Source: an uncultured Clostridium sp. (GTDB lineage Bacteria > Bacillota > Clostridia > TANB77 > CAG-508). Taken from it: 64,000 nucleotides of DNA. Of the stretch, positions 28,859 through 39,293 are shown piece by piece (position 1 is the stretch's first letter; every line of letters begins with the position of its first letter). A model generated the notes under the pieces. The model was not told the origin of the DNA and ran no database searches. It saw only the letters and a program-made list of their open reading frames with translations. The translations under genes were made by a program, and so were the position numbers. Location of the stretch: positions 20,137-84,136 of the forward strand of contig CAMBEE010000008.1 in assembly GCA_945865665.1 (NCBI GenBank). The letters are read 5' to 3'.

Positions 28859-29738
28859 AAGCTCTTGGGTGAGCTTTTCTATATATATCTTTTAAGCCTT
28901 CGTCTTGAAATTGCATATAAACCTGTGTTGAGGAAATATCTGAATGTCCAAGCATAGTTTGTATTGCTTTTAAATCTGCACCATTTTGTAATAAATGTGT
29001 TGCAAATGAATGTCTCAATACATGTGGTGTAATGTCCTTTGTTATATGAGCTTGTTCTTTATAATATTTTATAATTTTCCAGAATCCTTGTCTTGTTAAT
29101 CTTTGGCCATTAACATTTACAAATAAAGCTTTTTCATTATCATCTTTTAATAATATCTCTCTTGCATTGTCTGTATATTCTTTTAATGCTTTTAATGACA
29201 TTTTTCCTAATGGTATTATTCTTTGTTTATTTGCTTTTCTACAATTTACATATCCTTCTGTAAAGTTTATGTCATCTATATCTAATGATATAATTTCTGT
29301 AACTCTCATTCCTGTAGCATATGCAAATTCTAGCATCGCTTTGTCTCTAATTCCTTTTAAATCTATATCTTTGGGTTGTTCTAATAATAGTTCAACTTCT
29401 TTAGATGTTAAAACACAAGGTGTTCTTTTTTCTATTTTTGGTGATTGTATATTTTTTGTTGGATCTTTTTTTACTTTGCCTTTTTTTAATACATATTGAT
29501 AAAAAGATCTTATTGATGCTATACATCTTGAAATAGTTGAAGGTTTCTTTCCTAGTTCTTCTAAATATTCTATATAATTTTTCATTACTTCTTCGTCTAC
29601 TCTACTGTATGGAACTTCGCATCCTTCTATGTATCTTCTGAATTGTTTTAAGTCTCTTTTGTATGATTGTAATGTGTTGTTTGATAATTTTTTGTCATTT
29701 TCTAAAAATTCAAAAAAAAGTTTTAATTGTTTCTCCAT
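28857..29738 (-). CDS. xerD: Tyrosine recombinase XerC/XerD
   Basis: YATGMRVTEIISLDIDDI; HVLRHSFATHLLQNGADLKAIQTMLGHSDISSTQVYMQ. Confidence 0.95.
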   Translation of the reverse strand: MEKQLKLFFEFLENDKKLSNNTLQSYKRDLKQFRRYIEGCEVPYSRVDEEVMKNYIEYLEELGKKPSTISRCIASIRSFYQYVLKKGKVKKDPTKNIQSPKIEKRTPCVLTSKEVELLLEQPKDIDLKGIRDKAMLEFAYATGMRVTEIISLDIDDINFTEGYVNCRKANKQRIIPLGKMSLKALKEYTDNAREILLKDDNEKALFVNVNGQRLTRQGFWKIIKYYKEQAHITKDITPHVLRHSFATHLLQNGADLKAIQTMLGHSDISSTQVYMQFQDEGLKDIYRKAHPRA

Positions 29739-29824
29739 TTTTCCTACCCCTATATTCAAAATATTTTATTTACATAAATTCTTTATATGTTATATCAAAC
29801 TATTTCAAAAAAGTAAATAGATTT

Positions 29825-30464
29825 TTAAAAATATTTTATAATTTTTTTAAGAAAATTTGTTGAAATTAATATTTCTATGCAAGCTGCTAAACTCAATAGT
29901 CCTAACATAATTGCTGAAAAAATTGTATGCCTTAGTACCTCAACTTTTATGTTATCTTTGTTTCTGTCCTTTACTATTGATTTGTATAATTTAAATCCGG
30001 CTTACTCCTATTGCTAATATTGCTGGAATAAATATAATGTTTTGTAATAACAATGCTGTTAATATAAATAAAATTCCTTTTCCTAGCCCCATTATTGTAA
30101 TAACTGATGCAATGGTATAGCCAAGGCAAAAGCCTCTATATAATATAATCCCAAAAACAATTGGTATTCCTATTACTGTCGTTCCAAAAAACCATAGCGC
30201 TACTGCTAAAATAATATTTTCTTTTAATGTCGCTTTTAAAATTTCTCCATTATTTATTTCTTGTATGTTTTTTAGCTTTTCTACAAAGTTTTTTAAATAT
30301 GATGACACCTCTGTTTTTTGTGCTTCTTGCATATTGTTAATAAACATTACACCTAAAAATATTCCTACAATAAATAGTAATGTTATTAATATGTATTCTT
30401 TACTGTTATTTTCTATATGTTGATAGATTGTATTCCATATATTTAATCGTTTGTTTTTTTTCAT
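29825..30464 (-). pseudogene. spoIIM: Stage II sporulation protein M with an apparent 1-nt frameshift near 29999-30000
   Basis: ORF 29991..30464 ends ...AIGVSRI*; the next frame continues as GFKLYKSIVKDRNKDNIKVEVLRHTIFSAIMLGLLSLAACIEILISTNFLKKIIKYF*; removing one C from AGCCGGATTT gives AIGVSGFKLYKSIV and a 212-aa protein. Confidence 0.82.
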
Positions 30465-30548
30465 CTAAAAATCTCCTTATCGTTTTACACTTTTATACAT
30501 AATGTGTATTCGATAAAGAGATTTTTAGAACTATTATATAATTTTAAT

Positions 30549-30729
30549 TAACTATATGTATGTATAATAAAAATAAAATTATGATGTGATTGGAATAAAC
30601 TTAGAAATTTTTAATTGATTTTATGGAAAGAGTTCACTTTAGTGGAAGGGTGCCATAAAATCAATATAAAAGTTCTTGTTTATGTATGTGACAGAATAAT
30701 TTTATTCTTATTATACATACATATAGTTA
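30549..30729. repeat. Foldback element C
   Basis: TAACTATATGTATGTATAATAAAAATAAAATTAT outer arm (one mismatch); core TTATGGAAAGAGTTCACtttAGTGGAAGGGTGCCATAAA nearly identical to element B. Confidence 0.88.
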
Positions 30730-30750
30730 TTTTTATAATTATTAATATTT

Positions 30751-31938
30751 TCACAAAATTTTACCGTAGTTTCCTCCACCACCAGATTGCACTTTTGCAT
30801 TTCCTGTTCTAGCTTTTTCAATAGAATTTGCGACTTTTTCACCAACAACCGCTTCTATATCATCTTTTGATAATCTATGTAATATATTCATTTCAGTCTC
30901 AAAATTATCCAACAACTTCTCAATAGTTTTTCCACCAACACCTGGAATAAAGCCAAGTGGAACTTGATAAATATATGGTGGTCTATTTGCTGGACTCTTA
31001 GTTTCTTTTTTATCTTTAATTAATTCAATTCTATCAAAAACACCAAAAGTAACCTTGTTGCTTCCACAATATGGGCACACTTCAACTGGCTCTTTAGTTT
31101 CAATTGTTTGATTACAATTGTCACAATAAGTTCTATGATATTTTCCAAGTTTAGGATCTAATCCATAATTTGCAATTATTTTTCTTCCATCTTCATTTTT
31201 TAAGGCTTTGACAACTTCTTTAAATGAAATATCCTCTATTTGCATTTTATTATATTCTCTTGCAATTTTAGGTAATGAATGAGCATCAGAATTTGTTACA
31301 AAAGTTTTATTTTCCAATTCTGATATTTCATCTGCTAAAAATGTATCTGAACTCAAACCTAATTCAACCGCAAAAATTTTATCATATTTTTCTTTAAATA
31401 TGTTTTCTAATCTATCTGTACAATTTCCGTAATAACTTTTGAATGGTGTAAATATATGTGCTGGTATCAAAATACCATTGTATTTTTCAACTATATCTAT
31501 TAATTCATATCCAGATATATCTGACCTTTGTGTACTTAATGTTATGTTTTTAATATGATGGCTCATCTCTTTTGAAAACGCTTTTATATCTTTTAAATGT
31601 GGGAAGAAACATACATTATGTGCTGCACCGCATTTTCCATTTCTTCCTTTTTCTGATGTTTCTACTTCACTTCCTAAAAGAATGCAAACTTTATCTTTGT
31701 AAATAATTCCTCCATCTTTTAGTTCATATGCATCACCTGTTCTTAAAAAATTCTCGATGTCTTCAATTACATATGGTGATGCACAATCTATTATTCCTAC
31801 AATATTTATTCCTTTTCTTTCTGCACATTCTTTAGCAATATTCGCAAAATTCAAACTTCTTGCTGCTGTTATTTTTATTGGCTTTCCATTTTCTGATCTT
31901 CCTATATGTACATGTAAATCTGCAAATACTTCATACAT
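30751..31938 (-). CDS. Endonuclease Q family / PHP-domain protein
   Basis: FADLHVHIGRSENGKPIKITAARSLNF; VTNSDAHSLPKIAREYN; zinc ribbon CDNC...CPYCGS; C-terminal HhH IPGVGGKTIEKLL. Confidence 0.88.
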   Translation of the reverse strand: MYEVFADLHVHIGRSENGKPIKITAARSLNFANIAKECAERKGINIVGIIDCASPYVIEDIENFLRTGDAYELKDGGIIYKDKVCILLGSEVETSEKGRNGKCGAAHNVCFFPHLKDIKAFSKEMSHHIKNITLSTQRSDISGYELIDIVEKYNGILIPAHIFTPFKSYYGNCTDRLENIFKEKYDKIFAVELGLSSDTFLADEISELENKTFVTNSDAHSLPKIAREYNKMQIEDISFKEVVKALKNEDGRKIIANYGLDPKLGKYHRTYCDNCNQTIETKEPVEVCPYCGSNKVTFGVFDRIELIKDKKETKSPANRPPYIYQVPLGFIPGVGGKTIEKLLDNFETEMNILHRLSKDDIEAVVGEKVANSIEKARTGNAKVQSGGGGNYGKIL

Positions 31939-31956
31939 TTTATGTTCCTCTTTCTT

Positions 31957-32769
31957 CTATATATTTTTTTCTTGCTTATTTCTAAAATTTAAATTATTTT
32001 CTTCTATTTCTTTCAAAATTTTAACTGTTGTTTCTTCTGTAAATAATGGCCTATTGTTTTTAAAACTTTCTTCAAACATTTCATTTTTTATCTTTTTGTA
32101 TTTTTTGTCTATTAAACTATCTACTTGTGGTTCATACTGATTAACAACTTTTTTTATAAAATCTATTAATTCACTATTTTCGTTATATAATTTTCTTAAT
32201 ATCTTTAATGCTTTGACTTCGGAAAATTCCCCCATATCTATGCTTTCTAACATATTTATAAAATCAATAAATATTTCTGAATATCTATTATATTTATCCT
32301 TTAAGTTTCTATATTTTAATAGAACAATAGCTTCGTCTGGTTCAAATCCAATTCTTTCTGGTCTGTCTAAAAGCATTCCACCAAATTGGTCTACTAATTC
32401 TAAAACATCGCTTTCTCTCTCTCTTGGGTTACTTCCACTATATCTGTTCACTTCTTCACAAATTTTACAAAATCTCTTGTCAAATCCTAAATTTTCTAGA
32501 TATTGTGCTCCATTTTTTGCATATGCTTTTATCTCTTCTATTTTTCTTACATTTTCTACCTTTTTACAGTTACATAATAAGCTTGCTGTTAAAACTAGAT
32601 TCTCGTCTAACTCTAATTTATTATATTTTAAAAATATTCTGGCTAATTCTGTTTTAAAAATTACTGATTTATCAAAGTAGATATTTTCTTTTTTTGATAG
32701 GTAATATACTATTTCCATTTTTGATGCTAAGTTTTTTTCATTTAATATATAGTTAGCAAATGTATCCAT
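31957..32769 (-). CDS. Uncharacterised helical protein, possibly degenerate HD-domain
   Basis: LTASLLCNCKKVENVRKIEEIKAYAKNGAQYLENLGF; co-directional with EndoQ-like gene. Confidence 0.45.
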   Translation of the reverse strand: MDTFANYILNEKNLASKMEIVYYLSKKENIYFDKSVIFKTELARIFLKYNKLELDENLVLTASLLCNCKKVENVRKIEEIKAYAKNGAQYLENLGFDKRFCKICEEVNRYSGSNPRERESDVLELVDQFGGMLLDRPERIGFEPDEAIVLLKYRNLKDKYNRYSEIFIDFINMLESIDMGEFSEVKALKILRKLYNENSELIDFIKKVVNQYEPQVDSLIDKKYKKIKNEMFEESFKNNRPLFTEETTVKILKEIEENNLNFRNKQEKNI

Positions 32770-32898
32770 TAATCATACATCCTTCCATAATTTTATCTGT
32801 GGCATTAATCTTTCTATTTTATTATAAAATAAACCCTACTTTTTTTCAATAATTTTGTCGAATTTCAAATATTACATTTATATTACAATTATTTTATA

Positions 32899-33333
32899 TT
32901 ACAGCGTTTTTATTGCATTTCTAGCCATTTCGTCACATCTATTATTGAATTCATTATCAGCATGACCTTTTACTTTAATAAATTTAACTTTATGTACTTG
33001 AGTTAAATGATATATTTCTTGCCAAATTTCTTTATTTTTTACAGGTTCTTTACTTGCTGTTTTCCAATTATTTTTTTGCCAATTATAAATCCATCCTTGT
33101 GAAAATCCATTTACCAAATATGCACTATCACTATACAACTCTACTTCACAAGGGAATTTCAATAATTTTAATCCCTCCAATGCTGCAGTTAGTTCCATTA
33201 CATTGTTCGTTGTATCTTTTTTTCCACCAGATATTTCTTTTTTTGTATCTTTATACATTAAAATTGCTCCCCAGCCTCCTGGACCTGGATTACCTGAACA
33301 TGCACCATCTGTATAAATAATTACTTTTTCCAT
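32899..33333 (-). CDS. rnhA: Ribonuclease HI
   Basis: [67 protein letters not shown]. Confidence 0.96.
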   Translation of the reverse strand: MEKVIIYTDGACSGNPGPGGWGAILMYKDTKKEISGGKKDTTNNVMELTAALEGLKLLKFPCEVELYSDSAYLVNGFSQGWIYNWQKNNWKTASKEPVKNKEIWQEIYHLTQVHKVKFIKVKGHADNEFNNRCDEMARNAIKTL

Positions 33334-33476
33334 AATCTACACTTCCTTGTCTTTTATTGCTTTTTGTGTTATTATATCAATATAGTTGAAATTTAACAAG
33401 TATTTATATAAATTTGATAATGCTAATTTAATTGATTACATATCAATATCAAAAAATTAGAAAGAAGGTGTTTTTA

Positions 33477-34790
33477 TTGAATAAAGTTTTAGGAATAATT
33501 GCCGAATATAATCCATTTCATAATGGCCATTTGTATCATTTAGATACTTCTAAAAAGGTAACTGGTTGTGATTATACTGTTGCAATAATTAGTGGAAATT
33601 TCACACAACGTGGTTCTACTTCTGTTGTTGATAAATGGTCCAAAACTAAAATGGTTTTGCAAAATGGTGTTGATTTAGTTATAGAACTTCCTGTTTTATA
33701 TTCTATTTCAAGTAGTGAAAATTTTGCTGATGGAGCAATTAAAATCTTAAATTCTTTAGGAATTATAGATTACTTGTCTTTTGGTTCTGAAACTCCTGAT
33801 ATTACCGTTTTAGATTTAATTTCTGATATCTTATGTAATGAGCCTAAAGATTATAAAAAATTATTAGCTACTGAATTAGATAAAGGATTATCATTTCCTA
33901 AAGCTCGTGAAAATGCCTTGCTTGATTATATAAAAAATACTAATACTTTTGAAAATGATAAACAGGATTTTGAAGAGTATAAAAAAGCTTTGTCTTCACC
34001 TAACAACATTTTAGGAATTGAGTATTTAAAGGCTTTGAAAAAATATAATAGTTCTATAAAACCTGTTTGTATTAGTAGATTTGCAACAGATTATAATAGT
34101 ACAGATTTGTCAAAAATTGATATACCTACTTCAGATTGCAATATAGAAAATTGTAATTTGAAAACTTTTGCAAGTGCAACTGCAATTAGAGAACTTATTA
34201 AAAACAAAGATTTTAATTCTATTAAAACTGTTATACCTGAAAATTCTTATTCTGTTTTAATGGACTGTATAAATTCTGGGCATATTGTTCCTGATTTAAA
34301 TTGTTTTGAGAAAGAAATTATTTATACATTAAGGAAAATGAGTATTGAAAAAATTGCTGATCTTCCAGATGTTTCTGAAGGATTAGAATTTTCTATTAAA
34401 AAAGCAGCTAATTCTTGTAACACTATCAATGAATTTTTAAATATTGTTAAGTCAAAAAGATATACTGTAACTAGATTACAACGAATTCTTTTATATGCTT
34501 TACTTAATATTTCTAAAGAAGATATGCAGCTTTCTAAACAAGTAGAAATGCCATATGTTAGGGTTCTTGGTTTTAATGATAATGGGAAAAAATTAATTTC
34601 AGAAATTGCTACTAAACATCCAGAACTAAAAATAATTACTTCTGTTAAAAAGTTCATTGATACTAATTCTGATAAGGATTTACAAGTTTTATTTGATAAA
34701 GATGTTTTGGCTACTGATGTTTATTCTCTTGCTTTTGAGAATAATTCTTTGGCTAATTTGGATTTTAAGAATGGGGTTATTACATTTTAA
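33477..34790 (+). CDS. tmcAL: tRNA(Met) cytidine acetate ligase-like nucleotidyltransferase (TTG start)
   Basis: agaaggtgtttttaTTGAATAAAGTT; MNKVLGIIAEYNPFHNGHLYHL; SGNFTQRGSTSVVDKWSK. Confidence 0.92.
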   Translation: MNKVLGIIAEYNPFHNGHLYHLDTSKKVTGCDYTVAIISGNFTQRGSTSVVDKWSKTKMVLQNGVDLVIELPVLYSISSSENFADGAIKILNSLGIIDYLSFGSETPDITVLDLISDILCNEPKDYKKLLATELDKGLSFPKARENALLDYIKNTNTFENDKQDFEEYKKALSSPNNILGIEYLKALKKYNSSIKPVCISRFATDYNSTDLSKIDIPTSDCNIENCNLKTFASATAIRELIKNKDFNSIKTVIPENSYSVLMDCINSGHIVPDLNCFEKEIIYTLRKMSIEKIADLPDVSEGLEFSIKKAANSCNTINEFLNIVKSKRYTVTRLQRILLYALLNISKEDMQLSKQVEMPYVRVLGFNDNGKKLISEIATKHPELKIITSVKKFIDTNSDKDLQVLFDKDVLATDVYSLAFENNSLANLDFKNGVITF

Positions 34791-34795
34791 AAAAT

Positions 34796-34822
34796 GGTAC
34801 AGTTTAGACTGTACCACTTTTG
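34796..34822 (+). terminator. Terminator after tmcAL
   Basis: TGGTACAG-tttaga-CTGTACCA-cttttg. Confidence 0.6.
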
Positions 34823-34877
34823 TATTATAAAAGACTTTGCATTTATTAATATATAACAATTTAGCAAAACTATCATT

Positions 34878-35819
34878 TTATTTTTTCTGTAATTCTTCTA
34901 TTTCTTTTATTGTTAGTTTAGTTATTTCACTTATTAACTCTACAGATAATTCTTTTTTTAACATTTCTTTTGCTATTTCAATACTTTTTTCTTTTTTACC
35001 TTTAATTTCTCCGTTCTTTTCTTCCGTTCATATCTTCCTTTTTGAATTCCGTTCTTCTTTTCCAGCTTCAAAAAAGTTATGTTCACTTGTTAGCCTATTA
35101 TATTCCGCCATTAATATAGAATTATGTCTTTCTCTTTCCTTTGGGTCTGCACTTATAAAGTCTAGAGCTCTTATTGCTTTTTTTATTTCTTTATTTTCTT
35201 TCTCTGCCAAAATAATCCCCTCCTCATTTTGTGTAAATATACACATCCATTGGTCTAATTTTGTAAATTTTGATGGTTCTTTTTTCTTATATTTTGGTAA
35301 TTCTATATAATGAAACTCTATGTATTTTGATGCTATTTCGTCTTCTTCTTTATATCCCATATTTACATATTCTTCTGGTAATGTTTCATCAAATTTTACT
35401 TTTCCCACACTATGATAACTATTTCGTTTTAAAAAATTATAATTTGTTATAAATATTACTATACTCTTTTTTAACTTTTTATAGTCATCTCCTACTTGTA
35501 ATTGACTTGTTATCATATTTGCTAAATATAATATTCCTCTTTCATCTGTATTTTTCTTATCCTCCATTTGCATTTCAATGTCTAATACAGTACCATCATC
35601 TGTTTCTGCTTTGATATCTAATAGTCCTCGCTTTTCATCTTTTTCATAAGGTATTATCTCTGGATTTTTTATTTCTACTTTTTTAATATTTTTCTTTAAA
35701 ATTGCCTCTAATAAATCCTTTAATACACTTTCATTTCCTTCAAATGCAAATACTCTTTTAAATATATAATCATCTGTAAGTGGTAGTCTTTCTATTTCTC
35801 CTATTTTTTTATTTGCCAT
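34878..35819 (-). pseudogene. Rpn/PD-(D/E)XK nuclease family (putative transposase/recombination-promoting nuclease) with three 1-nt insertions near the C-terminus
   Basis: LPLTDDYIFKRVFAFEGNESVLKDLLEAIL...LLDIKAETDDGTVLDIEMQ; removing C in three GAACGGA sites yields EEGIQKGRYEGRKEGEIKGKKEKSIEIAKEMLKKELSVELISEITKLTIKEIEELQKK*. Confidence 0.82.
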
Positions 35820-36189
35820 ATACCTTCCTTTCTAATTATACTAAATATTTTTGCTTTTGGCAATACTATTTAGTAAATATTTATTAATTGTATTTACAAT
35901 TTTATTGACAATTTGCACTATAAAAAATGCACCTCCATCCTTGTCTTATTTTCTCAATACTTTTGGGTATTTTCGATTTAAATTTTGAACTTAATTTTTA
36001 ATCTTAAAATTTAGAAATAATAAATTAGATTAAATTAATTAAAATATTTTTGTCCCTCCAAAGTTGCTAGATTTAATTTTTATTTTAAAATTAAATATTA
36101 TTTTTTAACATATGACTATGCAATTGTCAAATAAATTGCATATCCATATATTACCATGATTTTATTGAAAAATCAAGAAAAATCGTTCG

Positions 36190-36240
36190 ACAAAATATGA
36201 CAAAAAAAGTAGAACAGTTCTATACTGTCCCACTTGTCTC
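36190..36240. repeat. REP-like sequence downstream of glgP
   Basis: GTAGAACAGTTCTATACTGTCCCACTTGTCTCA. Confidence 0.4.
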
Positions 36241-36243
36241 ATT

Positions 36244-38811
36244 TTATTTTGTAATCCATTTAACCAAATTTAAATTTTCTGAATCTAGTAACATTTCATG
36301 TTTTGGCATAACTCTAAAAGTATAACCATAATTTCCGCCAGTTTTAAGTTCAATTTTTGTTGTATATTCATAAATTTTATTTTCTTCATCACTAGAAGTT
36401 AATTTCATTGGAATAATACTTACATTTTCAACAATGCCATTGTCTAAGATTTTACCATAATAACATTGAGCTGTAATGTTATCTACATCAATATTTGGAA
36501 GTTGTACTTCACATTTAACATCAATATTATTTCCTGCATCCATTGTAATATTATTTAAATTATTTTTTTGTGTAATTTTTATATCTTTCCAATTTGTGTA
36601 TAAATTCTTTTTCCACAAATTAAATTCTGCAACATTATCAACATTCTCATAATATTTTTTAGTTAAATTGCATAATGGCATATATAAATTATTTGTGTAA
36701 TCTACAAGCATTCTTGATGTACTATATTTTCCTCCTGTTGATGTGATAGAATTTTTCATAATTTTCATCCATTTTTCTGAAATTCCATTCTCATTTTTTT
36801 CATAATATGTTGGTATAATTTTTTCTTCCAATGTATGATACATGCTTTGGCTATCTGCAATATCTTGTTCTTCATATGATGTAAATTCTGCATTTGTTCC
36901 AATTGTCCATCCATTTTCTTGGTTGTAGCCTTCTGCCCACCAACCATCTAAAACACTAAAGTTTATAACTCCATTTACAGATGCTTTTTGTCCACTTGTT
37001 CCAGATGCTTCCATTGGTCTTCTTGGATTGTTTAGCCATACATCAACACCACTTACTAAATATCTCGACATTGCAATATTGTAGTTTTCTAATAAGAATA
37101 TTTTTCCTTTGAATTGTGGCATCATTGATATTTCGTGTATTCTTTTTATTAGGTCCTGTCCTTCTTTATCTGCCGGATGTGCTTTTCCTGCAAATATTAA
37201 TTGAACTGGTCTATCCGCATTGTTTAAAATTTGTGTTATTCTTTCTAAATCTTTGAATATCAAAGTTGCTCTTTTATATGTAGCAAATCTTCTTGCAAAT
37301 CCTATTGTTAATGCATTTGGATTTAATTTTGATGTTATGTCATTTATTTCTTCATAGCTGTATCCAGACCTTCTTAATCTATTTGTTGTATTTTCTTTAA
37401 CTATTTCTAACAATTTTTGTTTTCTTTGTTGATGTATTCCCCATAATTCTTGATTTGGTATATTATTTATATTTTCCCATACTTCATCTTTGAAAATATT
37501 ATCTTGCCAATATGGAATTAAATATTTGTTATATAATTCTTTTAATGATGGAGCTAACCATGAGCATGTGTGAATACCATTTGTTACATATGTTATTGGT
37601 GATTCGTTTGCTGCAATTTCAGGCCATACATCTCCAAATAATTCTCTTGAAACAGCTCCATGTAATTTACTTACACCATTTTTCTTTCCGGCAACTTTTA
37701 GAGCTAATATTCCCATATTAAATCCTGGTTCTAATTCTGTACATGGTTTCATTCCTAATTTTAAGAATTCCTCTCTGTCTAAGTTTAGTCTTGGCCAGAA
37801 TCCTTTGAAATATTTTTCAACCAATGCTATTGGGAATATGTCATTTCCAGCTGGAACTGGTGTATGTGTTGTAAATACTGTTTTTGAGCTAGCTATATCT
37901 TTTGCAACCTCAAATGATACTTTCTTTTCTCTTATTATATTTTTGATTAATTCTAATATCAAGAAAGCTGAATGTCCTTCATTCATATGATATACAGTTG
38001 GATTTAACCCTAATGCTTGTGTTAATAAGTTTGTTCCACCCATTCCAAGAACAATTTCCTGCTTTATTCTCATTTCTTGGTCTCCACCATATAAACGTAA
38101 TGTAGTCTCTCTATCTTCTGGTGAATTTTCGTCTATATCAGAATCTAATAAATACAATTTTATTCTTCCAACATTAATTTGCCATACTTTTAAATATACT
38201 TTTCTATTTTCAAATTTTACATATATTTTTAACTCTTCACCATTTCCATCTTTTACTGGATTTATTGGTAAATTGCTTAATTCTATATTATTATATTCTG
38301 TTTCTTGGTCTCCATATCCATTTATTTTTTGATGGAAGTATCCGTTTTTATATAATAATCCTACTGCTACTAATGGAATGCCTAAATCACTTGCAGATTT
38401 TAAATGGTCTCCTGATAATATTCCAAGTCCACCTGAATATATTGGTATTGTTTGATCTAATCCATATTCTGCTGAGAAATATGCAATCAAATCATTTTTG
38501 TTTTCTGGATATTTATTTGCAAACCAAGTATTTTTGCTTGTAACATAATCATTAAATTCTTTTGCAAGTCTATCATATTCTTTTAAGAATTCTGCATTTG
38601 TTGCAACTGCTTCTAATCTTTCTTGTGATACTTGTTTTAAAAATTTTACAGGATTTTTTTCACATGTTTCCCATAAATCTTTGTCTATTTTTTTGAATAG
38701 TCTTAGGAATTCTGTATTCCATGACCACCATAGATTATTTGATATTTCTGATAATTTTTCAATTCTTTTTGGTAACTGTGGATTTACAGTTATCTTGTTA
38801 AATATGTACAT
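36244..38811 (-). CDS. glgP: Alpha-glucan (glycogen) phosphorylase, GT35, short form
   Basis: AYFSAEYGLDQTIPIYSGGLGILSGDHLKSASDLGIPLVAVGLLY; NPRRPMEASGTSGQKASVNGVINFSVLDGWW. Confidence 0.95.
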   Translation of the reverse strand: MYIFNKITVNPQLPKRIEKLSEISNNLWWSWNTEFLRLFKKIDKDLWETCEKNPVKFLKQVSQERLEAVATNAEFLKEYDRLAKEFNDYVTSKNTWFANKYPENKNDLIAYFSAEYGLDQTIPIYSGGLGILSGDHLKSASDLGIPLVAVGLLYKNGYFHQKINGYGDQETEYNNIELSNLPINPVKDGNGEELKIYVKFENRKVYLKVWQINVGRIKLYLLDSDIDENSPEDRETTLRLYGGDQEMRIKQEIVLGMGGTNLLTQALGLNPTVYHMNEGHSAFLILELIKNIIREKKVSFEVAKDIASSKTVFTTHTPVPAGNDIFPIALVEKYFKGFWPRLNLDREEFLKLGMKPCTELEPGFNMGILALKVAGKKNGVSKLHGAVSRELFGDVWPEIAANESPITYVTNGIHTCSWLAPSLKELYNKYLIPYWQDNIFKDEVWENINNIPNQELWGIHQQRKQKLLEIVKENTTNRLRRSGYSYEEINDITSKLNPNALTIGFARRFATYKRATLIFKDLERITQILNNADRPVQLIFAGKAHPADKEGQDLIKRIHEISMMPQFKGKIFLLENYNIAMSRYLVSGVDVWLNNPRRPMEASGTSGQKASVNGVINFSVLDGWWAEGYNQENGWTIGTNAEFTSYEEQDIADSQSMYHTLEEKIIPTYYEKNENGISEKWMKIMKNSITSTGGKYSTSRMLVDYTNNLYMPLCNLTKKYYENVDNVAEFNLWKKNLYTNWKDIKITQKNNLNNITMDAGNNIDVKCEVQLPNIDVDNITAQCYYGKILDNGIVENVSIIPMKLTSSDEENKIYEYTTKIELKTGGNYGYTFRVMPKHEMLLDSENLNLVKWITK

Positions 38812-38921
38812 TTTTATTTCCTCCTTGGTATTTTTTATTTATTATCTTTGTGTATTTTTTTCTTTTTGTAAATTTTATATTTATTTTTTTATATTTTTGT
38901 ACTTATGTTTTATTAAAAAAT

Positions 38922-39269
38922 CTATTTTTCTTCTTGTTCTTTTGCTTTGTTTTCCTGATATTGTTGTTCTTGCATATTTGCTGTCTGTTCTAATATTTTT
39001 TGATATGCTTCAATTCCTATTTTTGCATTCATTGTTCTTTTGAATGCTCTTACTTTTTCTTTTTCTTGGTTTTTGTTTTTTATTTTTCTTACTGAACATC
39101 CAGTATTTTTGTTAGTATTTTTCTGTTCTTTCCTTTGTTCTTCTTGTGTTAATCCCCTTTTTAAGTAATAATCAAAATCTTTTGCCTCAGAAGATCTTTG
39201 AATCTTTTTTACACCATTTATTAAATTTAACTTTGCTGTGTTTTCACCCTGTATTCGATCAGTTCTCAT
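38922..39269 (-). CDS. Hypothetical charged protein
   Basis: Lys/Glu/Gln-rich ORF on the coding strand of neighbours. Confidence 0.5.
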   Translation of the reverse strand: MRTDRIQGENTAKLNLINGVKKIQRSSEAKDFDYYLKRGLTQEEQRKEQKNTNKNTGCSVRKIKNKNQEKEKVRAFKRTMNAKIGIEAYQKILEQTANMQEQQYQENKAKEQEEK

Positions 39270-39293
39270 CTATTAATTCCTCCAATTAAATTT

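Noticed and set aside
28857-29738. XerD gene as evidence of a mobile island or integron
   Set aside because: Looks like the housekeeping XerC/D recombinase; no att sites or cargo genes nearby
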